A DNA stretch of 64,000 nucleotides, taken from NCBI GenBank assembly GCA_024235635.1, contig JACKMA010000001.1, forward strand, positions 620,001 to 684,000, given 5' to 3'. Position 1 is the stretch's first letter. The number at the start of each line of letters is the position of its first letter. The translations under genes and the position numbers were made by a program. Below, one piece after another: positions 26,046 to 33,271 of this stretch. The stretch comes from Zoogloeaceae bacterium. GTDB lineage: Bacteria > Pseudomonadota > Gammaproteobacteria > Burkholderiales > Rhodocyclaceae. The notes beneath the pieces were generated by a model. That model searched no databases and was not told where the DNA came from. It saw nothing but the letters and a program-made list of their open reading frames with translations.

Positions 26046-26119
26046 ATCGGGTTGCCGAACATCCCAATCGACTAGAACCGGCAGCGTGCCCGGGTGCGAC
26101 TGACTGATCAGACGGGACG
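26041..26119 (+). promoter_or_regulatory. Conserved leader blocks, curlin-like copy 1
   Basis: Three blocks, TCACGA (26041), CTAGAACCG (26072-26080) and TGATCAGACGGGACG (26105-26119), recur in the same order and nearly the same spacing before all four tandem genes, while the sequence between them in copy 1 differs from the others. That pattern suggests promoter or operator elements. Confidence 0.5.
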
Positions 26120-26178
26120 CAAATGCAAAGCAACCGTCATGCGATCGAAACCAAATCCGACATCCAAGGAGATTCAAA

Positions 26179-26445
26179 ATGAAAGCCACCCTGACCAAAG
26201 CCCTCGCCATCGCCACCATCGGCCTGTTCGCCACCGGCGCCTTCGCGGCCGACACCCTCAACGCCAACAACAACAAGGTCAAGCAGGACAACCGCGGCTC
26301 GCGTGCCGAGCAGAAGGTGAAGATCGGCTTCATGGACGGCCCGCTGATCGGCAGCGCCCGCGTCAATGCCAACAACAACCAGGTCGAGCAGACCAACCGC
26401 GGTTCGCGCGCCAAGCAGTCCGCCGAGATCGGCGTCTATAAGTAA
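26179..26445 (+). CDS. Small secreted curlin-like protein, copy 1
   Basis: An 88-residue exported protein. Residues 1-24 are a signal peptide (LTKALAIATIGLFATGAFAA). The mature part of about 64 residues consists of two similar units, NANNNKVKQDNRGSRAEQ and NANNNQVEQTNRGSRAKQ, separated by an IGFMDGPLIGSARV linker and ending EIGVYK. The spaced Asn/Gln/Gly/Ala/Gln pattern resembles curlin repeats (Q-x-G-x-x-N-x-A-x3-Q), with seven residues from the first Gln to the Ala, though the Gly and Asn places differ. AAGGAG precedes the ATG. It has its own leader and terminator, so it is probably monocistronic. Alternative: a small surface or matrix protein unrelated to curli. Confidence 0.8.
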   Translation: MKATLTKALAIATIGLFATGAFAADTLNANNNKVKQDNRGSRAEQKVKIGFMDGPLIGSARVNANNNQVEQTNRGSRAKQSAEIGVYK

Positions 26446-26466
26446 GCGTCGCGGCACCCCCGCCCC

Positions 26467-26500
26467 AGACACCGCCCGGCTTGCCGGGCGGTGTCTTTTT
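26467..26500 (+). terminator. Terminator of copy 1
   Basis: AGACACCGCCCGG-CTTG-CCGGGCGGTGTCT is a perfect 13-base stem followed by TTTT, 21 bases after the stop codon. Confidence 0.93.
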
Positions 26501-26550
26501 GCATGGTGGGTGCGCGCACACGGCGGCCGTCTGCGGAATCCGGCAATAAG

Positions 26551-26627
26551 TCACGACGACGCTGACGGAACCCCATCCGACTAGAACCGAACGCCCGGCG
26601 AGGCGCGACACATGATCAGACGGGACG
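26551..26627 (+). promoter_or_regulatory. Conserved leader blocks, copy 2
   Basis: TCACGA (26551), CTAGAACCG (26581-26589) and TGATCAGACGGGACG (26613-26627) recur upstream of copy 2, right after the terminator of copy 1, so each gene probably has its own promoter. Confidence 0.45.
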
Positions 26628-26675
26628 AGGATGCAAAGCTCCCGCGACCCAAACCGACCTTCAAGGAGATTCAAA

Positions 26676-26942
26676 ATGAAAGCCACCCTGACCAAAGCCC
26701 TCGCCATCGCCACCATCGGCCTGTTCGCCACCGGCGCCTTCGCGGCCGACACCCTCAACGCCAACAACAACAAGGTCAAGCAGGACAACCGCGGCTCGCG
26801 TGCCGAGCAGAAGGTGAAGATCGGCTTCATGGACGGCCCGCTGATCGGCAGCGCCCGCGTCAATGCCAACAACAACCAGGTCGAGCAGACCAACCGCGGT
26901 TCGCGCGCCAAGCAGTCCGCCGAGATCGGCGTCTATAAGTAA
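26676..26942 (+). CDS. Small secreted curlin-like protein, copy 2
   Basis: The same 88-residue product as copy 1: signal peptide plus two curlin-like units. The ATG at 26676, preceded by AAGGAG, is the start shared by all copies; a longer in-frame start 45 bases upstream would destroy the signal peptide and is rejected. Separate leader and terminator imply independent transcription, which would raise the dose of one fibre subunit. Confidence 0.8.
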   Translation: MKATLTKALAIATIGLFATGAFAADTLNANNNKVKQDNRGSRAEQKVKIGFMDGPLIGSARVNANNNQVEQTNRGSRAKQSAEIGVYK

Positions 26943-26963
26943 GCGTCGCAGTACCCCCGCCCC

Positions 26964-26997
26964 AGACACCGCCCGGCTTGCCGGGCGGTGTCTTTTT
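26964..26997 (+). terminator. Terminator of copy 2
   Basis: The same 13-base perfect stem and U tail as after copy 1, displaced by exactly 497 bases. Confidence 0.93.
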
Positions 26998-27047
26998 GCA
27001 TGGTGGGTGCGCGCACACGGCAGCCGTCTGCGGAATCCGGTAATTCG

Positions 27048-27124
27048 TCACGAACCGCCCGACGAAGCACCATCTGCCTAGAACCGAATGCCCGGCGATG
27101 CGCGACACATGATCAGACGGGACG
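27048..27124 (+). promoter_or_regulatory. Conserved leader blocks, copy 3
   Basis: TCACGA (27048), CTAGAACCG (27078-27086) and TGATCAGACGGGACG (27110-27124). The sequence between the first two blocks differs from copy 2, which makes their conservation more telling. Confidence 0.45.
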
Positions 27125-27172
27125 AGGATGCAAGGCTCCCGCGACCCAAACCGACATTCAAGGAGATTCAAA

Positions 27173-27439
27173 ATGAAAGCCACCCTGACCAAAGCCCTCG
27201 CCATCGCCACCATCGGCCTGTTCGCCACCGGCGCCTTCGCGGCCGACACCCTCAACGCCAACAACAACAAGGTCAAGCAGGACAACCGCGGCTCGCGTGC
27301 CGAGCAGAAGGTGAAGATCGGCTTCATGGACGGCCCGCTGATCGGCAGCGCCCGCGTCAATGCCAACAACAACCAGGTCGAGCAGACCAACCGCGGTTCG
27401 CGCGCCAAGCAGTCCGCCGAGATCGGCGTCTATAAGTAA
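27173..27439 (+). CDS. Small secreted curlin-like protein, copy 3
   Basis: An 88-residue product identical in sequence to copies 1 and 2, with the same ribosome binding site and terminator. It is separated from copy 2 by a full leader rather than lying in a polycistronic unit. An array of identical subunits each under its own signals is unusual for so small a gene. Confidence 0.8.
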   Translation: MKATLTKALAIATIGLFATGAFAADTLNANNNKVKQDNRGSRAEQKVKIGFMDGPLIGSARVNANNNQVEQTNRGSRAKQSAEIGVYK

Positions 27440-27460
27440 GCGTCGCAGCACCCCCGCCCC

Positions 27461-27494
27461 AGACACCGCCCGGCTTGCCGGGCGGTGTCTTTTT
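27461..27494 (+). terminator. Terminator of copy 3
   Basis: Perfect 13-base stem with CTTG loop and U tail, as in copies 1 and 2. Confidence 0.93.
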
Positions 27495-27544
27495 GCATGG
27501 TGGGTGCGCGCACACGGCGGCCGTCTGCGGATTCCGGCAATAAG

Positions 27545-27621
27545 TCACGACGACGCTGACGGAACCCCATCCGACTAGAACCGAACGCCTGGCGAGGCGC
27601 GACACATGATCAGACGGGACG
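27545..27621 (+). promoter_or_regulatory. Conserved leader blocks, copy 4
   Basis: TCACGA (27545), CTAGAACCG (27575-27583) and TGATCAGACGGGACG (27607-27621) upstream of copy 4; close to the copy 2 leader. Confidence 0.45.
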
Positions 27622-27669
27622 AGGATGCAAAGCTCCCGCGACCCAAACCGACCTTCAAGGAGATTCAAG

Positions 27670-27936
27670 ATGAAAGCCACCCTGACCAAAGCCCTCGCCA
27701 TCGCCACCATCGGCATGTTCGCCACTGGCGCCTTCGCGGCCGACCGCCTCAATGCCAACAACAACAAGGTCAAGCAGGACAACCGCGGTTCGCGCGCCGA
27801 GCAGACCGTACGCATCGGCTTCATGGACGGCCCGCTGATCGGCAGCGCCACCGTCAATGCCAACAACAACCAGGTCGAGCAGACCAACCGCGGCTCGCGC
27901 GCCAAGCAGACGGTCGAGATCGGCGTCTACAAGTAA
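27670..27936 (+). CDS. Small secreted curlin-like protein, copy 4 (diverged)
   Basis: An 88-residue paralogue with about seven substitutions against copies 1-3: GMFATG in the signal peptide, ADRLNANNN at the mature start, AEQTVRIGF and SATVNANNN, and AKQTVEIGVYK at the end. The two-unit layout, length and Asn/Gln ladder are kept, so changes are conservative with respect to the repeat. Its terminator has the same fold but a different outer stem and loop (GCAC...GTGC, TCCG), showing that this unit is older or escaped the conversion that made copies 1-3 alike. Confidence 0.8.
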   Translation: MKATLTKALAIATIGMFATGAFAADRLNANNNKVKQDNRGSRAEQTVRIGFMDGPLIGSATVNANNNQVEQTNRGSRAKQTVEIGVYK

Positions 27937-27957
27937 GCGCCGAAGCGCCACTGCACT

Positions 27958-27992
27958 GCACACCGCCCGGTCCGCCGGGCGGTGTGCTTTTT
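27958..27992 (+). terminator. Terminator of copy 4
   Basis: GCACACCGCCCGG-TCCG-CCGGGCGGTGTGC, a perfect 13-base stem followed by TTTTT. Compensating changes against the other copies' stem (AGAC/GTCT to GCAC/GTGC) show the fold is maintained. Confidence 0.93.
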
Positions 27993-28128
27993 GGCACAGC
28001 CGCGCGCAGACGACGCCGAAGTCGCTGAACCGGTTCGCCCCGGAAGTGCGACCAACCCAACAGAAGGGGCAGAAACACAGGCAGCCGACTGCCGACCGGA
28101 TCCCCACCCGACGAAAAAGGAGAGCAAC

Positions 28129-28395
28129 ATGAACAAGGCAAGCAGCAAAGTTCTGGCCTTCGCGCTGATCGGCATGTTCGCCACCGGCGCGCCTGCGGCC
28201 GATCGCGTCAACGCAAACAACAACAAGGTCGTACAGTCCAACAGCGGGGCGAGGGCCGAACAGAAGGTACGCATCGGCTTCATGAACGGCCCGCTGATCG
28301 GCAGCGCCCGGGTCAACGCCAGTGGAAATACCGTAATCCAGAGCAACACCTCTGCGCGCACCAAGCAGCGGCTGGATATCGGTGTCTTCAAATAA
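28129..28395 (+). CDS. Curlin-like protein, divergent fifth paralogue
   Basis: Also 88 residues: signal peptide (VLAFALIGMFATGAPAA), then NANNNKVVQSNSGARAEQ and NASGNTVIQSNTSARTKQ with the same IGFMNGPLIGSARV linker, ending DIGVFK. It is clearly homologous to the four tandem copies but much diverged. AAAAAGGAG precedes the ATG. It has no terminator of its own and is followed by the accessory and CsgG-like genes, whereas the tandem copies are each terminated. By analogy with csgB/csgA I infer that this could be a minor or nucleating subunit; that is not shown by sequence alone. Confidence 0.78.
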   Translation: MNKASSKVLAFALIGMFATGAPAADRVNANNNKVVQSNSGARAEQKVRIGFMNGPLIGSARVNASGNTVIQSNTSARTKQRLDIGVFK

Positions 28396-28518
28396 GTGAC
28401 GACCGGGATCGGGCGGAAAGTCCACGGACAATGCAACAGCCGACTCTGCCCACCGCCGTTCGAGCGCAAGCTGGCACCGGTAGCCACACCGCCCGAAACT
28501 GATTGAAAGGAGCATGCC

Positions 28519-28836
28519 ATGAAACCAACTTCGATGACCCGCCTGGTACTGGTGACCATCGGCCTCGCGTTCAGCGCGCAATTGGCCTACGCCGCCAACG
28601 CTCAGCCGATTCCGATGGACGCAGAGAACCGTGCCAAGATGACCCGTCTCAAGCTGAAGACGGGCGTCTCGCCGCGCTCGTCGCTCTCCGAGAAGAGAAA
28701 TTCTGCCGAGGACGGCGATTGCAGCATCGAGATCGGAAACGTGGATACCGGTGGCAGTGGCCTGCGCCGGGCGCCCCGTGAGGTCAATATCTTCATTCCG
28801 GAACCCATCTTTCAGGTCAACAACCGTTGCCGCTGA
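28519..28836 (+). CDS. Small secreted protein with two cysteines
   Basis: A 105-residue exported protein with a signal peptide (LVLVTIGLAFSAQLAYA). The mature part has a basic segment (RAKMTRLKLKTG) and a C-terminal region with one Cys in EDGDCSIEIGNVDTGGSG and one at the end (QVNNRCR), suited to a periplasmic disulfide. GAAAGGAG precedes the ATG. It is not a family I recognise. It lies 29 bases before the CsgG-like gene and after the fifth curlin-like gene, so a chaperone or accessory role in fibre export is possible (inference). Confidence 0.7.
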   Translation: MKPTSMTRLVLVTIGLAFSAQLAYAANAQPIPMDAENRAKMTRLKLKTGVSPRSSLSEKRNSAEDGDCSIEIGNVDTGGSGLRRAPREVNIFIPEPIFQVNNRCR

Positions 28837-28865
28837 CCTGGACCGCCTAAAGGAGGTTGCACCCG

Positions 28866-30383
28866 ATGATCACCAACGCCTTGCTCCGCACTTGTCGACG
28901 GGCCGTCTCTGCTGCGGTCAGCGTCGCGCTGGTTGGCTGTGCGGCCATCGACGTCAAGACCGAGACCCTCGAGAAGACCGAGGAAATGCGCACTGCGCCG
29001 GAGGCGAGGCCGCATCGCTCGATCACCGGGTTCTCCGATGCACTGCGCTGCATGGACATCACGCTGGGCAACTACGGCGTGAGAGACCTCTCGGTACTTG
29101 CCGAGGATGTCCTCGACCAGACCAAGAAAGTCAATGCCGGCACCTCTGACATGCTGATCACCGCGGTCTCGGAAATGACCAAGCGAAGCCGCGCGATCCG
29201 ACTGGTCGCGTTCGGCCAGGACTCGCAGAACCTGATCACCTTCCTGCAGCAGGCGGACAGCAAGAATGCCTACTCGGTCAGCCCGCAATTCGACATCAAG
29301 GGCTCGATCACCCAGCTCGACGAGAACCTGATCCAGAAGCAGACCGATGCTGGCCTCGGCTTCGACAACGGCGGCAGCTTCGGCATCGGCGCCGGTTTCG
29401 CCAAGGATGCCGCGACGAACATCCTGGCGCTTGACCTGACCATGCTCGATACCGAGGATTTCTCGGTGCTGCCGGGCGTGACCTCGCGCAACGCAATCGT
29501 GATCTACAAGGAAGGGACCGGTTTCGACGCCGACGCGACGATTCGGAAATTCGGGGTCAACTACAACATGAGCCTGTCGCGCGCCGAAGGCCAGTCTCAG
29601 GCATTGCGCAACCTGGTGGAACTCGCTGCCGTGGAACTGTTCGGCAAGCTCACCCGCACGCCGTACTGGAAATGCCTCGGCGCGACCGGCGAGGAGCCCG
29701 AGATCCGTCGCGAAATCGGCGACTGGTATACGGGCTTCTTGACGCGTCCGCCCCAGCTCACCGCCTGGTTCCAGAACCAGTTGCGCCTGAGGGGCTACTA
29801 CAGGGGTCCGGTCGACGGGGTCAATAGCCGCGAACTGCGCGACGCGGCGGTCGCCTACCGTGAAGCCCTCGGGCTGGCGCCGGAAGGGGGTTTCGACCTC
29901 GAGTTCTTCACGGCCTATCTGGCCGCCGACCATGCGAACGTGATGGCCAAGGCGACGACGCCGTTTGCGATGACCCTCTCGGCCAACTACGGGCAGACCC
30001 TGTTCCAGCGCGGCGAGCGGATCGATCTGGTGGTCGAGACCGGTGCCGACGCCTACGTCCAGTGCTATCTGCAGGACGAGAACGGACGGGTTCAGCGTTT
30101 CTTCCCGAACCGCTTCAAGCGTGACGCGCTGGTCAAGGCCAATACCCGGCTGTATCTGCCCGGCAGCATGCTGTTCGAGTTCGTCGCCAATCGGCAGGGA
30201 ATCCCCGAGACCGTCGCCTGCTTCGCGTCGGAGAACGACCTGATGCAGACACTGCCGGGTCCGATCGTCGGCACCGACTTCGAAAACCTGCCCGTCTCCT
30301 CTCTCGACCAGGTACGCGATGCGTATCGCCAGGTCGCAGGAGGCGAATTCGTCGAGAGGACCTTCTATGTCGAAATTCAATAA
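28866..30383 (+). CDS. CsgG-like lipoprotein with DUF4384 domain
   Basis: A 505-residue outer-membrane lipoprotein: signal ending VALVGC (lipobox Cys25). Residues ~50-260 resemble the CsgG/HfaB fold: GVRDLSVLAEDVLDQTKKV, TSDMLITAVSEMTKRSRAIR, the strand KGSITQLDENL, a Gly-rich GLGFDNGGSFGIGAGF, ALDLTMLDTEDFSVLPG and LRNLVELAAVELFGKL. Next comes a peptidoglycan-binding-like helical segment (WFQNQLRLRGYYRGPVDGVN). The C-terminus is a DUF4384 domain (RGERIDLVVETGADAYVQCY, then FFPNRF). AGGAGG at 28851-28856 is 9 bases before ATG 28866 and rules out the earlier TTG. Likely the export pore for the curlin-like proteins; the CsgG match is by pattern, not search. Confidence 0.72.
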   Translation: MITNALLRTCRRAVSAAVSVALVGCAAIDVKTETLEKTEEMRTAPEARPHRSITGFSDALRCMDITLGNYGVRDLSVLAEDVLDQTKKVNAGTSDMLITAVSEMTKRSRAIRLVAFGQDSQNLITFLQQADSKNAYSVSPQFDIKGSITQLDENLIQKQTDAGLGFDNGGSFGIGAGFAKDAATNILALDLTMLDTEDFSVLPGVTSRNAIVIYKEGTGFDADATIRKFGVNYNMSLSRAEGQSQALRNLVELAAVELFGKLTRTPYWKCLGATGEEPEIRREIGDWYTGFLTRPPQLTAWFQNQLRLRGYYRGPVDGVNSRELRDAAVAYREALGLAPEGGFDLEFFTAYLAADHANVMAKATTPFAMTLSANYGQTLFQRGERIDLVVETGADAYVQCYLQDENGRVQRFFPNRFKRDALVKANTRLYLPGSMLFEFVANRQGIPETVACFASENDLMQTLPGPIVGTDFENLPVSSLDQVRDAYRQVAGGEFVERTFYVEIQ

Positions 30384-30720
30384 CAAGTCGATCTGCCGGA
30401 CGAACATGCCCGCCGACCGCCTGATCGCCATCCTGCTGTTGGCCTTGCTGCCGGTGACGGCGCAGGCCGCCGACGGCCATCGCGGGGCCGCCGCGACCAA
30501 AGGCGCCAGTGCTGGCAACGCGGCCACCTACGAGCTGCGCTGCTGGCAGGAAGGCCGCCTGATCCTGCAGGAGCGCCTGCTCAAGATGCCGAAGGCTGGC
30601 TCCGGTCCGGGCAATCTGCGCCTGCAGGATCGACACGGACGCCCGGTTCGCGTGCATGAAACCCGCAACGCGATCTGCATGACCAAGACCGTAGCCCCGC
30701 GCAGCCGGAGGTACCCATGA
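30367..30720 (+). CDS. Small secreted protein, unknown
   Basis: A 117-residue protein with a signal peptide (LIAILLLALLPVTAQAA) after a short basic N-terminus. The mature part contains TYELRCWQEGRLILQE and a second Cys in TRNAICMTKT, again compatible with one disulfide. GAGAGGA lies before ATG 30367, which overlaps the end of the CsgG-like gene by 17 bases; its stop overlaps the next gene as ATGA. This tight packing argues for function in the same process. No family recognised. Confidence 0.68.
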   Translation: MSKFNNKSICRTNMPADRLIAILLLALLPVTAQAADGHRGAAATKGASAGNAATYELRCWQEGRLILQERLLKMPKAGSGPGNLRLQDRHGRPVRVHETRNAICMTKTVAPRSRRYP

Positions 30721-31430
30721 CCGCCGCGGCAAACGGCGTCGCGGCAGTGTTGATGGCGCTGGCGACGGCCGTGTCGGGCGCCGCCCACGCCGCGACCACC
30801 GCGCGCGAAGCGCGGCCGGTCGCCGGCATCGAACGCGTCGAGATGCATGCGCTGGGCGAACTGACGATCCGCCAGGGGGCACACGAGCGACTCGAAATCG
30901 AGGCGGAGCCGAGCCTTCTGCCCCTGATCAGCAGCGAAGTCCGCGGTGGCGTCCTCTATCTCGACATTCATGCAGAGCAGTTCCAGACACGTCATCCGCT
31001 GCGCTTCGACCTCACCGTGAAGCGGCTCGACGCACTGAAAGTCACGTCCAGCGCAGATGTGGTTGCCGGGCCGCTGCATGCCGGCACTCTGCGGCTCGAG
31101 TTGAGCGGCAGCGGCAACATCGCGATCGACGGGCTCGACGCGAACCGCCTCGAAACGCGATTGACGGGCTCCGCCGATCTCACGGTCAACAGCGGCCGCG
31201 TCGAGCAGCAGATTCTCCATGCCACGGGCTCGGGGAACTACGCGGCCGGCGAGCTGCACAGCAGCCGATCCCGCATCGAACTCGCAGGCAGTGGTGACGC
31301 AACCGTTCGCGCGAGCGAGCAACTCGACGTGCTCAGCACCGGCAGCGGTGATCTCCATTACCTCGGAAGCCCACGGATCGACCGGCGCATCGAGGGCTCG
31401 GGCGACGTGATGCCGGCGTCGACCTGGTAG
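30717..31430 (+). CDS. DUF2807 (GIN-domain) exported protein
   Basis: A 237-residue exported protein: signal peptide (VLMALATAVSGAAHA), then a right-handed beta-helix-like repeat of the DUF2807/head-GIN family, seen as recurring SGSGN/TGSAD/AGSGD turns (LELSGSGNIAIDGL, LTGSADLTVNSG, IELAGSGDATVRAS, STGSGDLHYLG). Members are putative periplasmic or surface adhesin-like proteins of unknown function. It overlaps the previous gene by 4 bases and closes the unit that starts with the fifth curlin-like gene. Confidence 0.85.
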   Translation: MTAAANGVAAVLMALATAVSGAAHAATTAREARPVAGIERVEMHALGELTIRQGAHERLEIEAEPSLLPLISSEVRGGVLYLDIHAEQFQTRHPLRFDLTVKRLDALKVTSSADVVAGPLHAGTLRLELSGSGNIAIDGLDANRLETRLTGSADLTVNSGRVEQQILHATGSGNYAAGELHSSRSRIELAGSGDATVRASEQLDVLSTGSGDLHYLGSPRIDRRIEGSGDVMPASTW

Positions 31431-31587
31431 CGGGTAGCCGGGTCGCGCGCGGTGCGAGCGCCGCCGCTCCCGGAGCAGCACCGTGATCCACTCACATCGG
31501 CACGGTGCCTCGGCCAGCCGCTACCCGCATCGTGCCGACCCAGGTGACATCCGGGTGCGAGGCCGTCACCGGCGCGGCCCCTAATCG

Positions 31588-32040
31588 TCAGGGCGTCGCC
31601 GCACCGGACAGCACGGCAGCGCGGCGGCTGCGGGTTTGCGGCCGCTTCGCATTGCGCACATGGTCGGCAAGCGCCCGTTGTCGGCTCGCGGTCAGTGCAT
31701 CCCAGCGATCCCGCGCCACCGGATCCGATGAGAGCAACGCCGCCAGTTCGTCCGGCAATGCATCGCCCGCACGCCGCAGTCGAACCGACACGCGATCGCC
31801 GGTAGCGATCCGCGCCCGCCGACACCACGCCTCCGGCAGGTCGATGAACCAGCAGTCCCGCCCCTTGCCCCATCGCTTCAGGTTGCGACGCCCGAGTTCG
31901 ACCCCACCCACCTCGACGACCACGGCCGTCGTGCCGACGAGGTGCCACGGATGCACTTCGCAGGCTGGAATTTCGACGTAGCGCGGCAAAGTCGGGGCCT
32001 TGCGCGCGACCTGCGTGCTGACGACGATCGCCTCCATCAT
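31588..32040 (-). CDS. YdeI/OmpD-associated (DUF1905-type) protein
   Basis: A 150-residue cytoplasmic protein. An N-terminal DUF1905-like beta barrel (RYVEIPACEVHPWHLVGTTA, VELGRRNLKRWGKGRDCWFI, RIATGDRVSVRLRRAGD) is followed by the YdeI helical tail (ALPDELAALLSSDPVARDRW) ending in the typical AKRPQTRSRR. Two adjacent ATGs (32040, 32037) are possible, with AAGG upstream; the open frame continues further but only as noise. Function of the family is not well established. Confidence 0.75.
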   Translation of the reverse strand: MMEAIVVSTQVARKAPTLPRYVEIPACEVHPWHLVGTTAVVVEVGGVELGRRNLKRWGKGRDCWFIDLPEAWCRRARIATGDRVSVRLRRAGDALPDELAALLSSDPVARDRWDALTASRQRALADHVRNAKRPQTRSRRAAVLSGAATP

Positions 32041-32185
32041 CGCTCGACGCCTTCGTCGACCCGTGTCATGGAATTGGCGCAATTGGACAGCGCATCGACG
32101 CCGCTCGCAAGGGCAGCGGCCCCTGCCGCGCGATGCGGAACGCCATCGGAAAGGATGGGGGGCAGGCGTGGAACGGAGTCGCGCT

Positions 32186-33271
32186 TCAAGATCCGGCAAC
32201 TGTTTCGGAATTTGCATGGTGCGCGTGGCGACCACCGTGCTGGCAATCGCCAAGGGCATCCGCCAACAAGGCGTAGCTGTTCACCCGCGCGACGAAGTCG
32301 TGGGTGACCGTCACGACGGCGACCTCTTCGGTGCCGAAAGCCTTCGCCAATTTCTCGATCTCGTCGCGGCACTGCTCGGGCGTGCCGATCGTGTAGCCGG
32401 ATTCGATGTGCCGATATTCGGCTTCCTCCGAGGGCGAGAAATGCCTGCGCCGATCCTGCACCGCTGCCGGCGGCAACAACGCGTCCTGACCACCGACCTG
32501 CATCATCATCTTGCGATAGATGGCGGTGCCGGCCAGATGCATCGCCTCCTCCCGCGTCTCGGCACAGAACCCGGCGATCGCCAGCATGCGCCCGGCCGCA
32601 CCGTCATGGCCACTCGCACGCCAAGCCTGGTCATGAGCCTCGAAAATCTGCGGATGGCAGTGGTCGGGCGAGATGAAGCGGGCCAATGCGAGCGACATCC
32701 CCAACTGGCCAGCCAGCGCTGCGCTGCCCCCGCCCGAGCCGAGCATCCAGAGCTCGGGGCCACTGGCGACGGACGGACAGATGTGCAGTCCCGCCCACGG
32801 ATGATCCGCCGGCAGTGTCTGCGTCAGCAACCCTTGGAGCGTCGCCGCCTGTGCCGGGTAGTGGTGCGGGTCGAGCGGTTTGCTCGGCCACGCCAGCGCT
32901 GAGGCGGCAAGCGCATCGCCACCCGGCGCACGACCAATACCTAGGTCGATCCGACCCGGAAACAGGGCGCAGAGCATGTTGAACACCTCGGCCACTTTGT
33001 AAGGGCTGTAATGGCTCAGCATCACACCGCCACTGCCCACTCGCATGCGCTCGGTGACACTGGCAATGCCGGCCAGCAGGATCTCCGGAGCAGGCCCGGC
33101 AAACTGCGGGCTGTTGTGATGCTCGGCTACCCAATAGCGGTAGTAGCCGAGGGCATCGCAGGCCCTGGCAAGGGCAATGGACATCTGGCCGGCATTGGCA
33201 CAGCCGGGTGCCGTTTCCACCGGATGCGTCGGACTCTGGTCGAGTACGGTGAGCTTGATGGCCATCGACAT
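32186..33271 (-). CDS. LLM-class flavin-dependent oxidoreductase
   Basis: A 361-residue luciferase-like monooxygenase-family protein of the MsnO8/YvbT-like subgroup: LTVLDQSPTHPVE at the start, ALGYYRYWVAEHHNSPQFAG, ERMRVGSGGVMLSHYSPYKV and GRIDLGIGRAPGGD are all characteristic of the F420/FMN-binding TIM barrel. GAGAGG lies just before ATG 33271; a second ATG two codons on is possible. The region upstream is unusually AT-rich for this chromosome and probably holds the promoter. Substrate unknown. Confidence 0.92.
   Translation of the reverse strand: MSMAIKLTVLDQSPTHPVETAPGCANAGQMSIALARACDALGYYRYWVAEHHNSPQFAGPAPEILLAGIASVTERMRVGSGGVMLSHYSPYKVAEVFNMLCALFPGRIDLGIGRAPGGDALAASALAWPSKPLDPHHYPAQAATLQGLLTQTLPADHPWAGLHICPSVASGPELWMLGSGGGSAALAGQLGMSLALARFISPDHCHPQIFEAHDQAWRASGHDGAAGRMLAIAGFCAETREEAMHLAGTAIYRKMMMQVGGQDALLPPAAVQDRRRHFSPSEEAEYRHIESGYTIGTPEQCRDEIEKLAKAFGTEEVAVVTVTHDFVARVNSYALLADALGDCQHGGRHAHHANSETVAGS

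Larger units (their letters stand above)
26179..27992 (+). repeat. Four tandem gene copies, 497-bp period
   Basis: The start codons of the four curlin-like genes lie at 26179, 26676, 27173 and 27670, exactly 497 bases apart. Each unit contains the gene, a U-tailed terminator and the next leader. Coding sequences of copies 1-3 appear identical by eye; copy 4 differs at several codons. This points to recent unequal crossing-over or gene conversion. Confidence 0.95.

Noticed and set aside
26179..27992. The 497-bp tandem array considered as a mobile element or CRISPR-like repeat
   Set aside because: No terminal inverted repeats, transposase or short direct-repeat/spacer pattern; the unit is simply a whole transcription unit.
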